DNA of 10,854 nucleotides from Mycobacteriaceae bacterium (GTDB lineage: Bacteria; Actinomycetota; Actinomycetes; Mycobacteriales; Mycobacteriaceae), in assembly GCA_013362555.1 (NCBI GenBank), contig JABFVX010000341.1, positions 1-10,854 of the forward strand. The letters run 5' to 3'. Under the pieces are notes generated by a model, which did no database searches, had not been told where the DNA came from, and saw nothing but the letters and a program-made list of their open reading frames with translations. Positions 1 to 6,659 of the stretch are shown here, one piece after another (within the stretch, counting starts at the first letter, position 1; each line of letters opens with the position of its first letter). The position numbers and the translations under genes were made by a program.

Positions 1-408
1 CAGCGAGTCAGCGAGGCGAGCGGGGTGGTGGACGGCGAAGTCGTCGGGTCTATCGGACCGGGACTGTGCGTGCTCGTCGGAGTCACCCACGACGACACTG
101 CGGCGCAGGCGGCCCAGCTGGCGCGCAAGCTGTGGACGCTGCGGATCCTGGACGGCGAGGCGTCGTGTTCCGACGTGTCCGCACCGCTGCTCGTGATCAG
201 CCAGTTCACGCTGTACGGCGACGCCCGCAAGGGCAGGCGGCCGACCTGGAACGCCGCCGCCCCCGGCGCCGTCGCCGAACCCCTGGTGGACGCGGTGGTC
301 GCGGAACTCCGCGCGCTGGGCGCGACCGCGGAGACCGGCCGATTCGGCGCGACGATGTCGGTGCGGATGGTGAACGAGGGCCCGTTCACGGTCTTGCTCG
401 AGGTCTAG
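1..408 (+). CDS. dtd: D-aminoacyl-tRNA deacylase (Dtd), 5' end cut by window edge
   Basis: Dtd hydrolyses D-aminoacyl-tRNA (and Gly-tRNA(Ala)) in the cytoplasm and keeps D-amino acids out of proteins. The reading frame is open to the first base and begins QRVSEASGVVDGEVVGSIG, which matches the family N-terminus a few residues after Met, so only about 4-5 codons are missing and the GTG at 25 is internal. The family motif SQFTLYGD is present (residues about 66-73 of the visible part). Near the end NEGPFTVLLEV carries the Gly-Pro pair of the cross-subunit Gly-cisPro motif (usually GPVT, here GPFT). The stop is TAG at 406-408. The gene converges on the mce operon from the other strand and is followed after 5 bases by a long inverted repeat that could terminate it. 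Identification is firm from motifs and length (about 140 aa when complete). Confidence 0.95.
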   Translation, partial: QRVSEASGVVDGEVVGSIGPGLCVLVGVTHDDTAAQAAQLARKLWTLRILDGEASCSDVSAPLLVISQFTLYGDARKGRRPTWNAAAPGAVAEPLVDAVVAELRALGATAETGRFGATMSVRMVNEGPFTVLLEV

Positions 409-413
409 AACTC

Positions 414-538
414 TCCAGAATGACCCGTGACGTGCGGTCTCGCGCTGTGAGACGGCGGCCCGAGGAGGCAGCTTGCGTAACACCGCAGGGCCTCGCGAGC
501 AGCGCCATTCAATACCGCACGTCACGGGTCATTCTGGA
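414..538. repeat. 125-bp element with long perfect inverted ends (long form of the dispersed palindrome)
   Basis: Bases 414-438 and 514-538 are perfect reverse complements; one more flanking pair (413/539) makes the arms 26 bp. The arm begins TCCAGAATGACCCGTGA, the same core as the three 51-bp palindromes elsewhere in the window. Between the arms lie 75 bases (439-513) with no gene that I can recognise. The element fills the gap between the convergent genes dtd (stop ends at 408) and mas (stop starts at 541). Seen: the inverted repeat and its position. Inferred: a MITE- or REP-like mobile element, which in RNA could also act as a bidirectional terminator, although there is no U-run after it. 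No clear target-site duplication is visible. Confidence 0.85.
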
Positions 539-540
539 GG

Positions 541-1122
541 CTAGGGGACCAGGGGCAGCGGGGTGTCGACCTTGTCCACCAGCCAGCGGTCGCCGGATTT
601 CGTCATCGAGAACACGACGGACAGCTGGCCCGGCTCTTCCTTGCCTTTCGTGCCGATGCTCGTGATGGACTGGGCGACCACCACGACCACCTGGGCGTGG
701 GCGGCGTCGCCGGACTCCAGCGCGCAGCGGACATCCCGCGACTTGGAGACGACCTGCCCCTGCGTCAGAACCTGGCGCAGGTCGGTGCTGGTGTCGGTGA
801 ACTCCTTGCGCCAGTCGCCGGTGGCGCCGTCGAGAACCTCCCGGAAGTAGGTGTCGAGCGTCTTGGCGTCGTAGTTGGCCATGACCGGGGCGTATGCGCA
901 GGCGGCGGCGCGGGCGGCGGCCTGCGCCGCCGCCAGCTCCCGACTGTCGCGGTCCTGGCGGTAGAAGTGCAGCGCCGTCACGCCCGCGGCGAGCGCCAGC
1001 ACCGCTGCCGCCGCGCGCTCGATCCAGCGCCACATCCCGCCGCCGACAGCGGATTCCGCGGCAGGCAGGGCGTCCGGATGGTCCCGGCCTTCGTCGGCGG
1101 GTTCCGCGGGAGTCTCTGGCAT
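541..1122 (-). CDS. Mce-associated membrane protein (Mas family)
   Basis: Mas proteins are accessory membrane proteins encoded at the end of actinobacterial mce operons and thought to support assembly or stability of the Mce transporter. This 193-aa product has an acidic, proline- and alanine-rich cytoplasmic start, one membrane segment around residues 37-52 (AAAAVLALAAGVTALHF), and an extracytoplasmic domain. The domain contains the typical stretch with YDAKTLDTYFREVLDGATG and a following DWRKEFTDT (about residues 84-110), which resembles the Mas/NTF2-like fold. ATG at 1122 is chosen because AGGAG (1129-1133) lies 6 bases upstream, directly after the mceF stop (11-base gap). It is the last gene of the operon. 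Many mce operons carry two or more mas genes; only one is seen here. The stop codon is 2 bases from the right arm of the 414-538 element. Confidence 0.85.
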   Translation of the reverse strand: MPETPAEPADEGRDHPDALPAAESAVGGGMWRWIERAAAAVLALAAGVTALHFYRQDRDSRELAAAQAAARAAACAYAPVMANYDAKTLDTYFREVLDGATGDWRKEFTDTSTDLRQVLTQGQVVSKSRDVRCALESGDAAHAQVVVVVAQSITSIGTKGKEEPGQLSVVFSMTKSGDRWLVDKVDTPLPLVP

Positions 1123-1128
1123 GGCGGT

Positions 1129-1133
1129 CTCCT
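1129..1133 (-). promoter_or_regulatory. Ribosome binding site of mas
   Basis: On the minus strand AGGAG follows the mceF TAG stop immediately and sits 6 bases before the mas ATG. It supports the chosen start and shows that mas is read independently rather than by stop/start overlap. Confidence 0.7.
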
Positions 1134-2312
1134 CTACTTTCCGGACAGCGGGCGGGAACGTTCGTCCCCGCGGACGCCGGGGGGCGGGCCTGCGGTGTTG
1201 TCGAGGCCGGGCGGGCGCGGGGCGTTGGCGGAGCCGCGCATTTGCAGCGCCGGATTGTTGGTCAGGCAGTAGTTGTAGAGCGGGGTCCGGCCGTCGAGGG
1301 AGACGTCCGGGTTCACCGGAATGCTCCGGTAGTCGCAGCTGGGTCGCGGATAGAAGTCGGCCAGGGTGTGGAATTCGCTGTCCCAGGCAGGTATTCCGAT
1401 CGCCTCGGAGAAGGAGCGCAGCGCCGGGAACAACGCGGTCATAGCCGGGGTCCGCAGCCGGGCGGCCCGGGTGATCGCCACCAAGTTGGTGACCAGTCCG
1501 GTCATCGGGTCCACGTTCGCGGTGACCACTCCGCTGAGGGTGGCGAGTTGGCCCGGGCTCAGGTCGAGCAGTCTGCGCACCTCGGCGTCGGCATCGGAGA
1601 ACTGCCGGAACACCGTCCCGGAGCTGCGGGTGAGCGCACCGAGGTCGGGCTGGGCGTGGGCGGTGGTGTCGGCGATGACCGACAGCGTCTCGACCAGTTT
1701 GCTGGTCTGCGGCAGCAGACCTTCCATGCCCGCGGCAGCCTGGCTGAGCCCGGACACCACGCTGCGCAGCCGGTCCGGGCCGCCTGCCAGGGCCTTGTCC
1801 AGCTCCGCCACGATCGAGGAGAGGCGGTCCGGGTTGAGGCCGTTGATCATGGCGCTCACGTTCACCAGCACCGAGCCGATCGGCACCGGCACCTGCACGC
1901 GCGTGCCGCCGATGACAGCGCCGTCGCGCAGGTAGGGGGCGCTCTCGGAGTCCGGCCGCAGGTCCAGGTACTGCTCGCCCGCCGCGGACAGCCGGGCCAC
2001 CGCCGCGGCGCCGCCCGCGGGGATCTTTGCGCTCGCGTCGATCTCGGCCACCGCGACGACGCCTGTCGCTGCGATCTCCACCGACCTGACCCGCCCGACC
2101 CGCAGGCCCCGGAAGGTTACGTCGTTATTGGCTTGCAGGCCGCCGGAATTGGGCATCGCGACCTTCACGGTGATCGTCGCGCGGAACGGGTCGACCCGCA
2201 GGATCGCACCCGCCAAATAGCCGACGCCCAGCACCAGCACAATCACCAGGCCCAGGTTGGCCACCGCCACTCGGCGTCGAGCCAGCCAGCGCCACAGCGG
2301 AATCGAGTTCAC
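1134..2312 (-). CDS. mceF: MceF-family protein of the mce lipid-import complex
   Basis: This 392-aa MCE (MlaD-domain) subunit is the sixth of the hetero-oligomeric Mce conduit that carries lipids across the periplasm-like space. An Arg-rich start (LARRRVAVANLG) precedes a membrane anchor at about residues 15-38. The MlaD domain spans about 43-120, with the family pattern GGLQANNDVTFRGLRVGRV. A long helical region follows (about 150-290). The Pro/Gly-rich tail (from about 355) follows two cysteines in SCDYRS and NYCLT that could pair outside the cytoplasm. The start is GTG at 2312; it overlaps the mceE TGA by GTGA, so translation is probably coupled. The position as last mce gene and the sequence fit MceF. 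The exact operon type (mce1 to mce4-like) cannot be assigned by eye. Confidence 0.9.
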   Translation of the reverse strand: MNSIPLWRWLARRRVAVANLGLVIVLVLGVGYLAGAILRVDPFRATITVKVAMPNSGGLQANNDVTFRGLRVGRVRSVEIAATGVVAVAEIDASAKIPAGGAAAVARLSAAGEQYLDLRPDSESAPYLRDGAVIGGTRVQVPVPIGSVLVNVSAMINGLNPDRLSSIVAELDKALAGGPDRLRSVVSGLSQAAAGMEGLLPQTSKLVETLSVIADTTAHAQPDLGALTRSSGTVFRQFSDADAEVRRLLDLSPGQLATLSGVVTANVDPMTGLVTNLVAITRAARLRTPAMTALFPALRSFSEAIGIPAWDSEFHTLADFYPRPSCDYRSIPVNPDVSLDGRTPLYNYCLTNNPALQMRGSANAPRPPGLDNTAGPPPGVRGDERSRPLSGK

Positions 2313-3508
2313 CGGCCACCTCCCGGCGGGAGCGGGGGCGCTGGGGAGCCCTCGGGGCGCGGCGGCGAGGTGACGCGGCCGAGGACCTTCTGGAGTACCT
2401 GCGCCAGACTGCCGACGAACGCCGGGATGTCGGAGCCGTCGGGCAGCCTGCTGCCCTTGGGGTCGGTGAGCGCGTTGAGGTCCAGGAACGACACCGTCGC
2501 GGCCACCGCCAGCGTGGAGCCGCGCATCGAGTTCAGGATGCCGGGATAGACCGCGTTGAGGCCGTTCAAGGCGCCCGCAAGGTTGTCGCCCATCCTGGTG
2601 AAGCCGGACATCAGCGCCTGCACGCTGTGGAAGAGGCTCACGAACTGCGGACCGGTGGTGTCGGCGAAATCGCCGAGGGCGGCCATCGTCGTGGTGACCT
2701 TGCCGATCAGGTCAGTGACGGACTTGTTGTTGTCGGCCAGCACGCCGACCAGGGCCGGGAACGTGTCCGCGGCCTGGCCGAGTTCGGACTTGCGCTGATT
2801 GAGCGTGCCCGCCAGGCTGTCGAGTCCGCGCAGCGCACCGTCGATGTCGGCGGTGCGCTTGTTGAGCGCCGACATCGCGTTGGTGAGCTCGCCGAGCATG
2901 TGCGCCAACTGCGGGCCGCGCCCCGCGAACATGGAGTTGAGCTGCCCGGTGATCCTGGCGGCCTGAGTCAGCGCACCACCGTTGAGCAGCAGCGACACCG
3001 ACATCATCAACTCCTCCACGGAGGCGCCCGCCGAGGTGTGCCCGAGGTCGATGGTGTCGCCGCTGCGCAGCATGCGCTGTCCGGGGCGCAGCTCGGGCAG
3101 GGTCAGCGCGATGTAGATGTCGCCGAGCGGCGTAGCCTGCCGCAGTTCGGCGCGGGTCCCGTCGGGCAGGCTGATGCTGCCGTCTATGCGCATTCGGGCG
3201 TCCGCGACGAAGTTCTCGGTGGTGATGTCGGTGACCACGCCGACGTCGGAGCCGCCGATCTTCACGTGCGCCCGGGACGGCAGATTCAGTGCGTCCCGGA
3301 AGCGCGCGTGCAGCACCCAGCCGTCCCCGGCCCGTCCCGGCATGGGCAGCGGAACGCTCTCCACAGTGGCGCCGCACCCCGCGAGAACCAGTGCGGCCGA
3401 GGCGGCAACCGCCAACATCCTCCAGAACGACCCGTGAGTTGCGCCCGACGCACACCCCGGGTCGTTCCGGAAGTCGTTCGATGCGGTGTTGCGGGCGCTG
3501 CCTCTCAT
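2309..3508 (-). CDS. mceE: MceE-family lipoprotein (LprN type) with a palindrome-derived N-terminal insertion
   Basis: MceE is the lipid-anchored subunit of the Mce transporter. The 399-aa product has a hydrophobic stretch (about residues 31-44) ending in the lipobox LAGC, with Cys45 as the predicted lipidation site. The MceE hallmark VPLPMPGR follows, then the MlaD domain (about 65-145) with FRDALNLPSRAHVKIGG and VG-V pattern. ATG at 3508 is preferred because it overlaps the mceD TGA as ATGA; the in-frame ATG at 3418 has GGAGG touching it with no spacing. Residues about 13-30 are encoded by a copy of the dispersed 51-bp palindrome (3421-3471), 17 codons long, so the frame is kept. The n-region before the hydrophobic core is therefore unusually long (30 residues). 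Whether the signal still works is inference: the arginine just before the core and an intact lipobox suggest yes. Confidence 0.9.
   Translation of the reverse strand: MRGSARNTASNDFRNDPGCASGATHGSFWRMLAVAASAALVLAGCGATVESVPLPMPGRAGDGWVLHARFRDALNLPSRAHVKIGGSDVGVVTDITTENFVADARMRIDGSISLPDGTRAELRQATPLGDIYIALTLPELRPGQRMLRSGDTIDLGHTSAGASVEELMMSVSLLLNGGALTQAARITGQLNSMFAGRGPQLAHMLGELTNAMSALNKRTADIDGALRGLDSLAGTLNQRKSELGQAADTFPALVGVLADNNKSVTDLIGKVTTTMAALGDFADTTGPQFVSLFHSVQALMSGFTRMGDNLAGALNGLNAVYPGILNSMRGSTLAVAATVSFLDLNALTDPKGSRLPDGSDIPAFVGSLAQVLQKVLGRVTSPPRPEGSPAPPLPPGGGR
3421..3471. repeat. 51-bp dispersed palindrome, copy inside the mceE coding start
   Basis: Two 23-base arms (3421-3443 and 3449-3471) around the loop CCCGA. 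The left arm is identical to the family core (TCCAGAACGACCCGTGAGTTGCG). The right arm has drifted, so 18 of 23 positions pair by Watson-Crick; this is the most decayed of the four copies. Its length is divisible by three, and it contributes about 17 codons to mceE without a stop. Insertion into an existing gene is inferred from the unusual signal peptide and from the intergenic position of all other copies. Confidence 0.85.
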
Positions 3509-4557
3509 TTGGTCAGCCCCAGCAGCGCGGAGGTGAGGCCGAGGTCCGGGCCCATGTCGGCGATCCGGCCGGTGCGGCAGCCGTCGGAGCGCATCTGGAT
3601 GCGCTCGCAGAACAGGGCGAGGGCCTCCCCGTCGAGCACGGACTTGTCCAGCAGGCCGTGCAGCCGCAGCGCTCGCTCCTCGCGGCTCACGGCTTTGCTC
3701 ACGTTCTGCATCATCAGCGGCCCCACGTCGACGATCTCGGTGATATTGCGCGCGTTGCGGCGCATTTGGCTCGTGATCGCCGTGAATCGGATCAGCGCCC
3801 CGTTGAGCTGGGCGGCGTGCTGCCGCACCACGGCACTGGTATTGGCGACGAACGCCTCCAATTGATGGAGCACCGCCCGCAGGCCGGGTGCCTGGTCCGC
3901 CGTCAGCTTCATCAACGCGGTGAGCTGGGCGCTGAAATTACGCACCGTCTCGTCGTTTCCGGCGACCATTGCGGTGATGTCGTTGAGTTTGACTATGGTG
4001 GAGGAGATTTGGTCCTTGTTGGCCACGGTGACCGAGAACGCCGCGGACAGCGCGTCGAGCGTCTCGCGCAGCTTGTCCCCGTTGCCGTCCAGCATGGGAA
4101 ACAACACCCGGCTGGCCAGCGGGCCGGTGGTGTTGTCGCCCTTGAGCGTTGCCCCGAGCTGGTCGAAAGTCGCCAGGATGCGGTCCAGCTCGACCGGGGT
4201 GCGGGTGCGCCGCAGCGGAATGTGCGCGCCGTCGGCGAGCACCGGGCCGGAACCCGCGTAGGGCGGCGTCAGTTCGACGTGCCGGTTGGTGATGAGCTGC
4301 GGCGACACCAACGCCGCGATCGCGTCCGCGGGCACGCGCACCTTTCGCGAGAGCGACATGGAGACGGTGACGTAGCGGCCTCGCGCCTCGAGCGCGTCCA
4401 CCTGCCCCATCGGCAGCCCGAGCACCGACACCTCGTTGCCCACATACAGCCCGGCGACGTTGTCGAAGTCGGCGGTGAAATGGACGCGGTCATCCCAATA
4501 CTGGTGCCGCACCGAGGCACAGCCGCCGACGGCGGCGGCGATGAGCGCCACCGCCAC
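3505..4557 (-). other. mceD: MceD-like half of the fused frame; possible separate gene starting at GTG 4557
   Basis: From GTG 4557 (a second GTG lies at 4551) the frame would give a 350-aa protein, a normal length for MceD. It would start with a short hydrophobic stretch and a lipobox-like VGGC. The arginines that would serve as the signal's basic region lie just upstream of 4557, and no AGGAGG-like site is visible, which argues against a simple GTG start. The end overlaps the mceE start as ATGA. Separate translation would fit the topology better, because a fused second hydrophobic segment would place the MceD domain on the wrong side of the membrane. Confidence 0.4.
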
Positions 4558-5637
4558 CGCCCGCCGCCCGCAACGGCGGCGGGCAGGCGCCTGTGCCCGG
4601 CCCCGCCCCCTGCGACGGGGCCGGGCGCGACGGCACGTCTTCTTCAGGTTGGCGAAGCAGACCCAGTTGTCGGGGAACAGGCCCCACGGCACGTAGACGT
4701 CGCCGTAGGGGCCGTTGCCGAGTGCGTTGTTGAACTGACGCAGCGCGGGCGGCGCGATCTCGTAGAGGCGGTCGAGGTTCTCGCGGTTCTTCTCCAGCCC
4801 CTCCGACATCGTATTGAGGCTGTCGATCAGCGGCCCGAGCTGCCCGCCGTTGTCGATGCCCAACTGCTGCAACAGCTTCGACAGCGCGGCGATGTTGTCC
4901 AACAGGGACCGGACCAGCTGTTGGCGCTTGGCCACGGCATCGCCGACGGCCCGGCCCCGGGTCAACAGCGCCAGTACGCTGTTGCGGGTGTCCGACACCA
5001 CGCGCGTGACCGAATCCATGCTCCGCAGCAGCGACTCCACTTCTGTCCTGCGGTCCGCGATCACCTTTGCCAGAGCGCCGACGCTGTCGAGCGCCTGCAC
5101 CGTCAGCTGCGGGGTGTCGCCCACCTGCCGGGCCAGCACATCCAGCGACTCCCGCAGCGCCGCCGGGTCGAGCCGTTCCAGGTGCTCGAACGAGGACTTG
5201 TAGCGCGGATCGTTGACCACCTTGGACAGGTTGTACGGCACTGTGGTCCGGTCGAGCCGGATTCGGTTGCCGGGGAGCCCGCGGTGATTGCCCGGCTCGA
5301 GGTCCACGTGCATTCTGCCGAGGATGGTGGTCAGCTTGACCGCGGCGCGGGCGTCCGGACCCAGGCGCACGTCGCGGTCGACCCGCAGCACCGCCACGAT
5401 GTGGTCGCGCTCGATGTGCGCGGACCGCACCCGGCCCACCTCGATGCCCGCCACGTCCACCGAATCACCCGGCCGCAGCCCAGCAGCCTGGATGAACTCC
5501 GCTTCCACCGTCTTGCCGCCCAGCTGCACCTGCGAGGCGAGGTTGGACCCGATCAGCAACCCGGCCACGACCACGCCCGCAACCAGCCCGCGCCACAGGA
5601 ACGTGTTGGCCCGCAGCGCTTTCCAACGTCTCATCAT
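3505..5637 (-). CDS. MceC-MceD fusion: one open frame with two MlaD domains
   Basis: The product is 710 aa, about twice the length of a single actinobacterial Mce protein. The start at 5637 overlaps the mceB stop (ATGATGA), preferred over upstream codons that lie within mceB. The first half is MceC-like: membrane anchor at about residues 14-32, MlaD domain about 44-117 (AAGLRPGDSVDVAGIEVGRV), a long helical region, and the typical mce ending NGPYGDVYVPWGLFPDNWVC near 310-327. A linker very rich in arginine (about 335-360) follows. The MceD-like half begins with a hydrophobic stretch and VGGC (Cys373), then an MlaD domain at about 385-458 and the MceD pattern TRTPVELDRI. No stop codon lies between the halves. 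It could be a true fusion, two genes with a GTG start at 4557 for the second, or an artefact of a base error in the GC hairpins at the junction. The domain assignment is firm; the gene model is not. Confidence 0.8.
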   Translation of the reverse strand: MMRRWKALRANTFLWRGLVAGVVVAGLLIGSNLASQVQLGGKTVEAEFIQAAGLRPGDSVDVAGIEVGRVRSAHIERDHIVAVLRVDRDVRLGPDARAAVKLTTILGRMHVDLEPGNHRGLPGNRIRLDRTTVPYNLSKVVNDPRYKSSFEHLERLDPAALRESLDVLARQVGDTPQLTVQALDSVGALAKVIADRRTEVESLLRSMDSVTRVVSDTRNSVLALLTRGRAVGDAVAKRQQLVRSLLDNIAALSKLLQQLGIDNGGQLGPLIDSLNTMSEGLEKNRENLDRLYEIAPPALRQFNNALGNGPYGDVYVPWGLFPDNWVCFANLKKTCRRARPRRRGRGRAQAPARRRCGRRAVAVALIAAAVGGCASVRHQYWDDRVHFTADFDNVAGLYVGNEVSVLGLPMGQVDALEARGRYVTVSMSLSRKVRVPADAIAALVSPQLITNRHVELTPPYAGSGPVLADGAHIPLRRTRTPVELDRILATFDQLGATLKGDNTTGPLASRVLFPMLDGNGDKLRETLDALSAAFSVTVANKDQISSTIVKLNDITAMVAGNDETVRNFSAQLTALMKLTADQAPGLRAVLHQLEAFVANTSAVVRQHAAQLNGALIRFTAITSQMRRNARNITEIVDVGPLMMQNVSKAVSREERALRLHGLLDKSVLDGEALALFCERIQMRSDGCRTGRIADMGPDLGLTSALLGLTK
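4559..4584. repeat. GC-rich hairpin at the mceC/mceD junction (first)
   Basis: Perfect 10-base arms GCCCGCCGCC (4559-4568) and GGCGGCGGGC (4575-4584) enclose a 6-base loop. It lies just upstream, in the sense of transcription, of the hydrophobic segment of the MceD half. Confidence 0.65.
4595..4626. repeat. GC-rich hairpin at the mceC/mceD junction (second)
   Basis: Perfect 11-base arms GCCCGGCCCCG (4595-4605) and CGGGGCCGGGC (4616-4626) enclose a 10-base loop. Together with the neighbouring hairpin it encodes the arginine-rich linker. It may be a structural mRNA element between the two genes, or a place where sequencing or assembly is error-prone. Confidence 0.65.
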
Positions 5638-6659
5638 CGGCACACCTCGGAATGGGAGTTGCCGCCGATTTGGGAGACCAGCCCGCGCGGCAGCACGACG
5701 TTCCACAGCGAGACGTCGAGACTGCAGAAGGTGGCCATGGCGTAGGCGCCGCTGCTGGTGAACCGGGCCACCGCGTTGAGGACGTCGGGCAGCTGCACCG
5801 CGGCCCGGTCCAGCGCCGCGCCGTTGTGCAGCAGCAGCCGCACCCCGGTGGAGGCGTCCCGCTGGGCCTGAGCCAGCCCCGGCGCCACCTTGGTGAGCAG
5901 CCCGAGCAGGGACTCCGTGGTCGCGGCGGCGCGGCTCACCGAGGTCTTCAGCAGCTCGCCCTCGGCGTAGAGCCCGGAAGTGAGTTCCCTGGCCTGGGTT
6001 ATCAGGGTGGCCAGTTCCGAACTGCGCCTGCTCAGCCCGGCGATCACGCCGGACAGGTTGGTGATCACCTCGCCCAGGATCGCGTCGCGCTCGGAGAAGG
6101 TGGATGCCAGCGCGACCGCCTGCGTGATCAGGGCGCTCAGCGAGACCGCATCGCCCTGCAGCGCCTGAATCAAGGTCTGTGACAGCGAGTTCACCTGGTC
6201 CGGCTGCAACACGCTGAACAGCGGTTCGAATCCGGCCAGCAGCGTGGAGACATCGAACGACGGCTCCGTCTGCTCGAGCGGGATCGACCCGCCCGCAGGC
6301 AGCGCATCGGCGCGGCCCGCGCCCGCGGCCAACGCGACGTAGCGCTGCCCGATCAGATTCTGGTACCGCACCATGGCTTTGGTGTTGCGGAAAAGGCGCT
6401 GACGACGCTGGATGTCGAATTCGATTCTGGCGTTGTCATTGTCGTCGCGGGCGATGCTGTGCACCCGGCCCACCCGCACGCCTGCCATCCGCACGTCGTC
6501 GCCGACCCGCAGCCCGAGTACGTCGGAGAAGGTGGCGCTGTAGCGATCGGTATCGCCGGGCACCGCGCGCTGCAACGTCGCCCATATCAGGTACGTGACC
6601 AGCACTGACACCACGGCGAACAGGCTGAAGCCGATCAGCGCGGGCTTGGATTTCGTCAT
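5634..6659 (-). CDS. mceB: MceB-family protein of the mce lipid-import complex
   Basis: This 341-aa MlaD-domain subunit is the second mce gene of the operon. It has a short basic start (MTKSKPAL), a membrane anchor at about residues 8-28, and an MlaD domain at about 37-115 with the MceB-type pattern FSDVLGLRVGDDVRMAGVRV and, further on, MVRYQNLIGQRYVAL, which is strongly MceB-like. A helical region and a C-terminal part with FCSLDVSLWNVVLPRGLV follow. ATG at 6659 overlaps the mceA TGA as ATGA; the frame is open further upstream to 6779, but that stretch lies inside mceA and lacks Mce similarity. The stop overlaps the mceC start. The subunit order A-B-C is supported by both position and sequence. 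Confidence 0.92.
   Translation of the reverse strand: MTKSKPALIGFSLFAVVSVLVTYLIWATLQRAVPGDTDRYSATFSDVLGLRVGDDVRMAGVRVGRVHSIARDDNDNARIEFDIQRRQRLFRNTKAMVRYQNLIGQRYVALAAGAGRADALPAGGSIPLEQTEPSFDVSTLLAGFEPLFSVLQPDQVNSLSQTLIQALQGDAVSLSALITQAVALASTFSERDAILGEVITNLSGVIAGLSRRSSELATLITQARELTSGLYAEGELLKTSVSRAAATTESLLGLLTKVAPGLAQAQRDASTGVRLLLHNGAALDRAAVQLPDVLNAVARFTSSGAYAMATFCSLDVSLWNVVLPRGLVSQIGGNSHSEVCR

Noticed and set aside
25..408. GTG at 25 as the start of dtd
   Set aside because: The frame is open to base 1 and encodes the conserved QRVSEAS just upstream, so the true start lies outside the window.
3416..3418. ATG at 3418 as the start of mceE
   Set aside because: GGAGG directly touches it with no spacing, the signal would lack a basic region, and ATG 3508 overlaps the mceD stop. 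It remains a minor possibility.
5638..5706. Upstream extension of the mceC start to 5706
   Set aside because: The added residues lie inside mceB and do not resemble an Mce N-terminus; ATGATGA at the mceB stop gives a coupled start.
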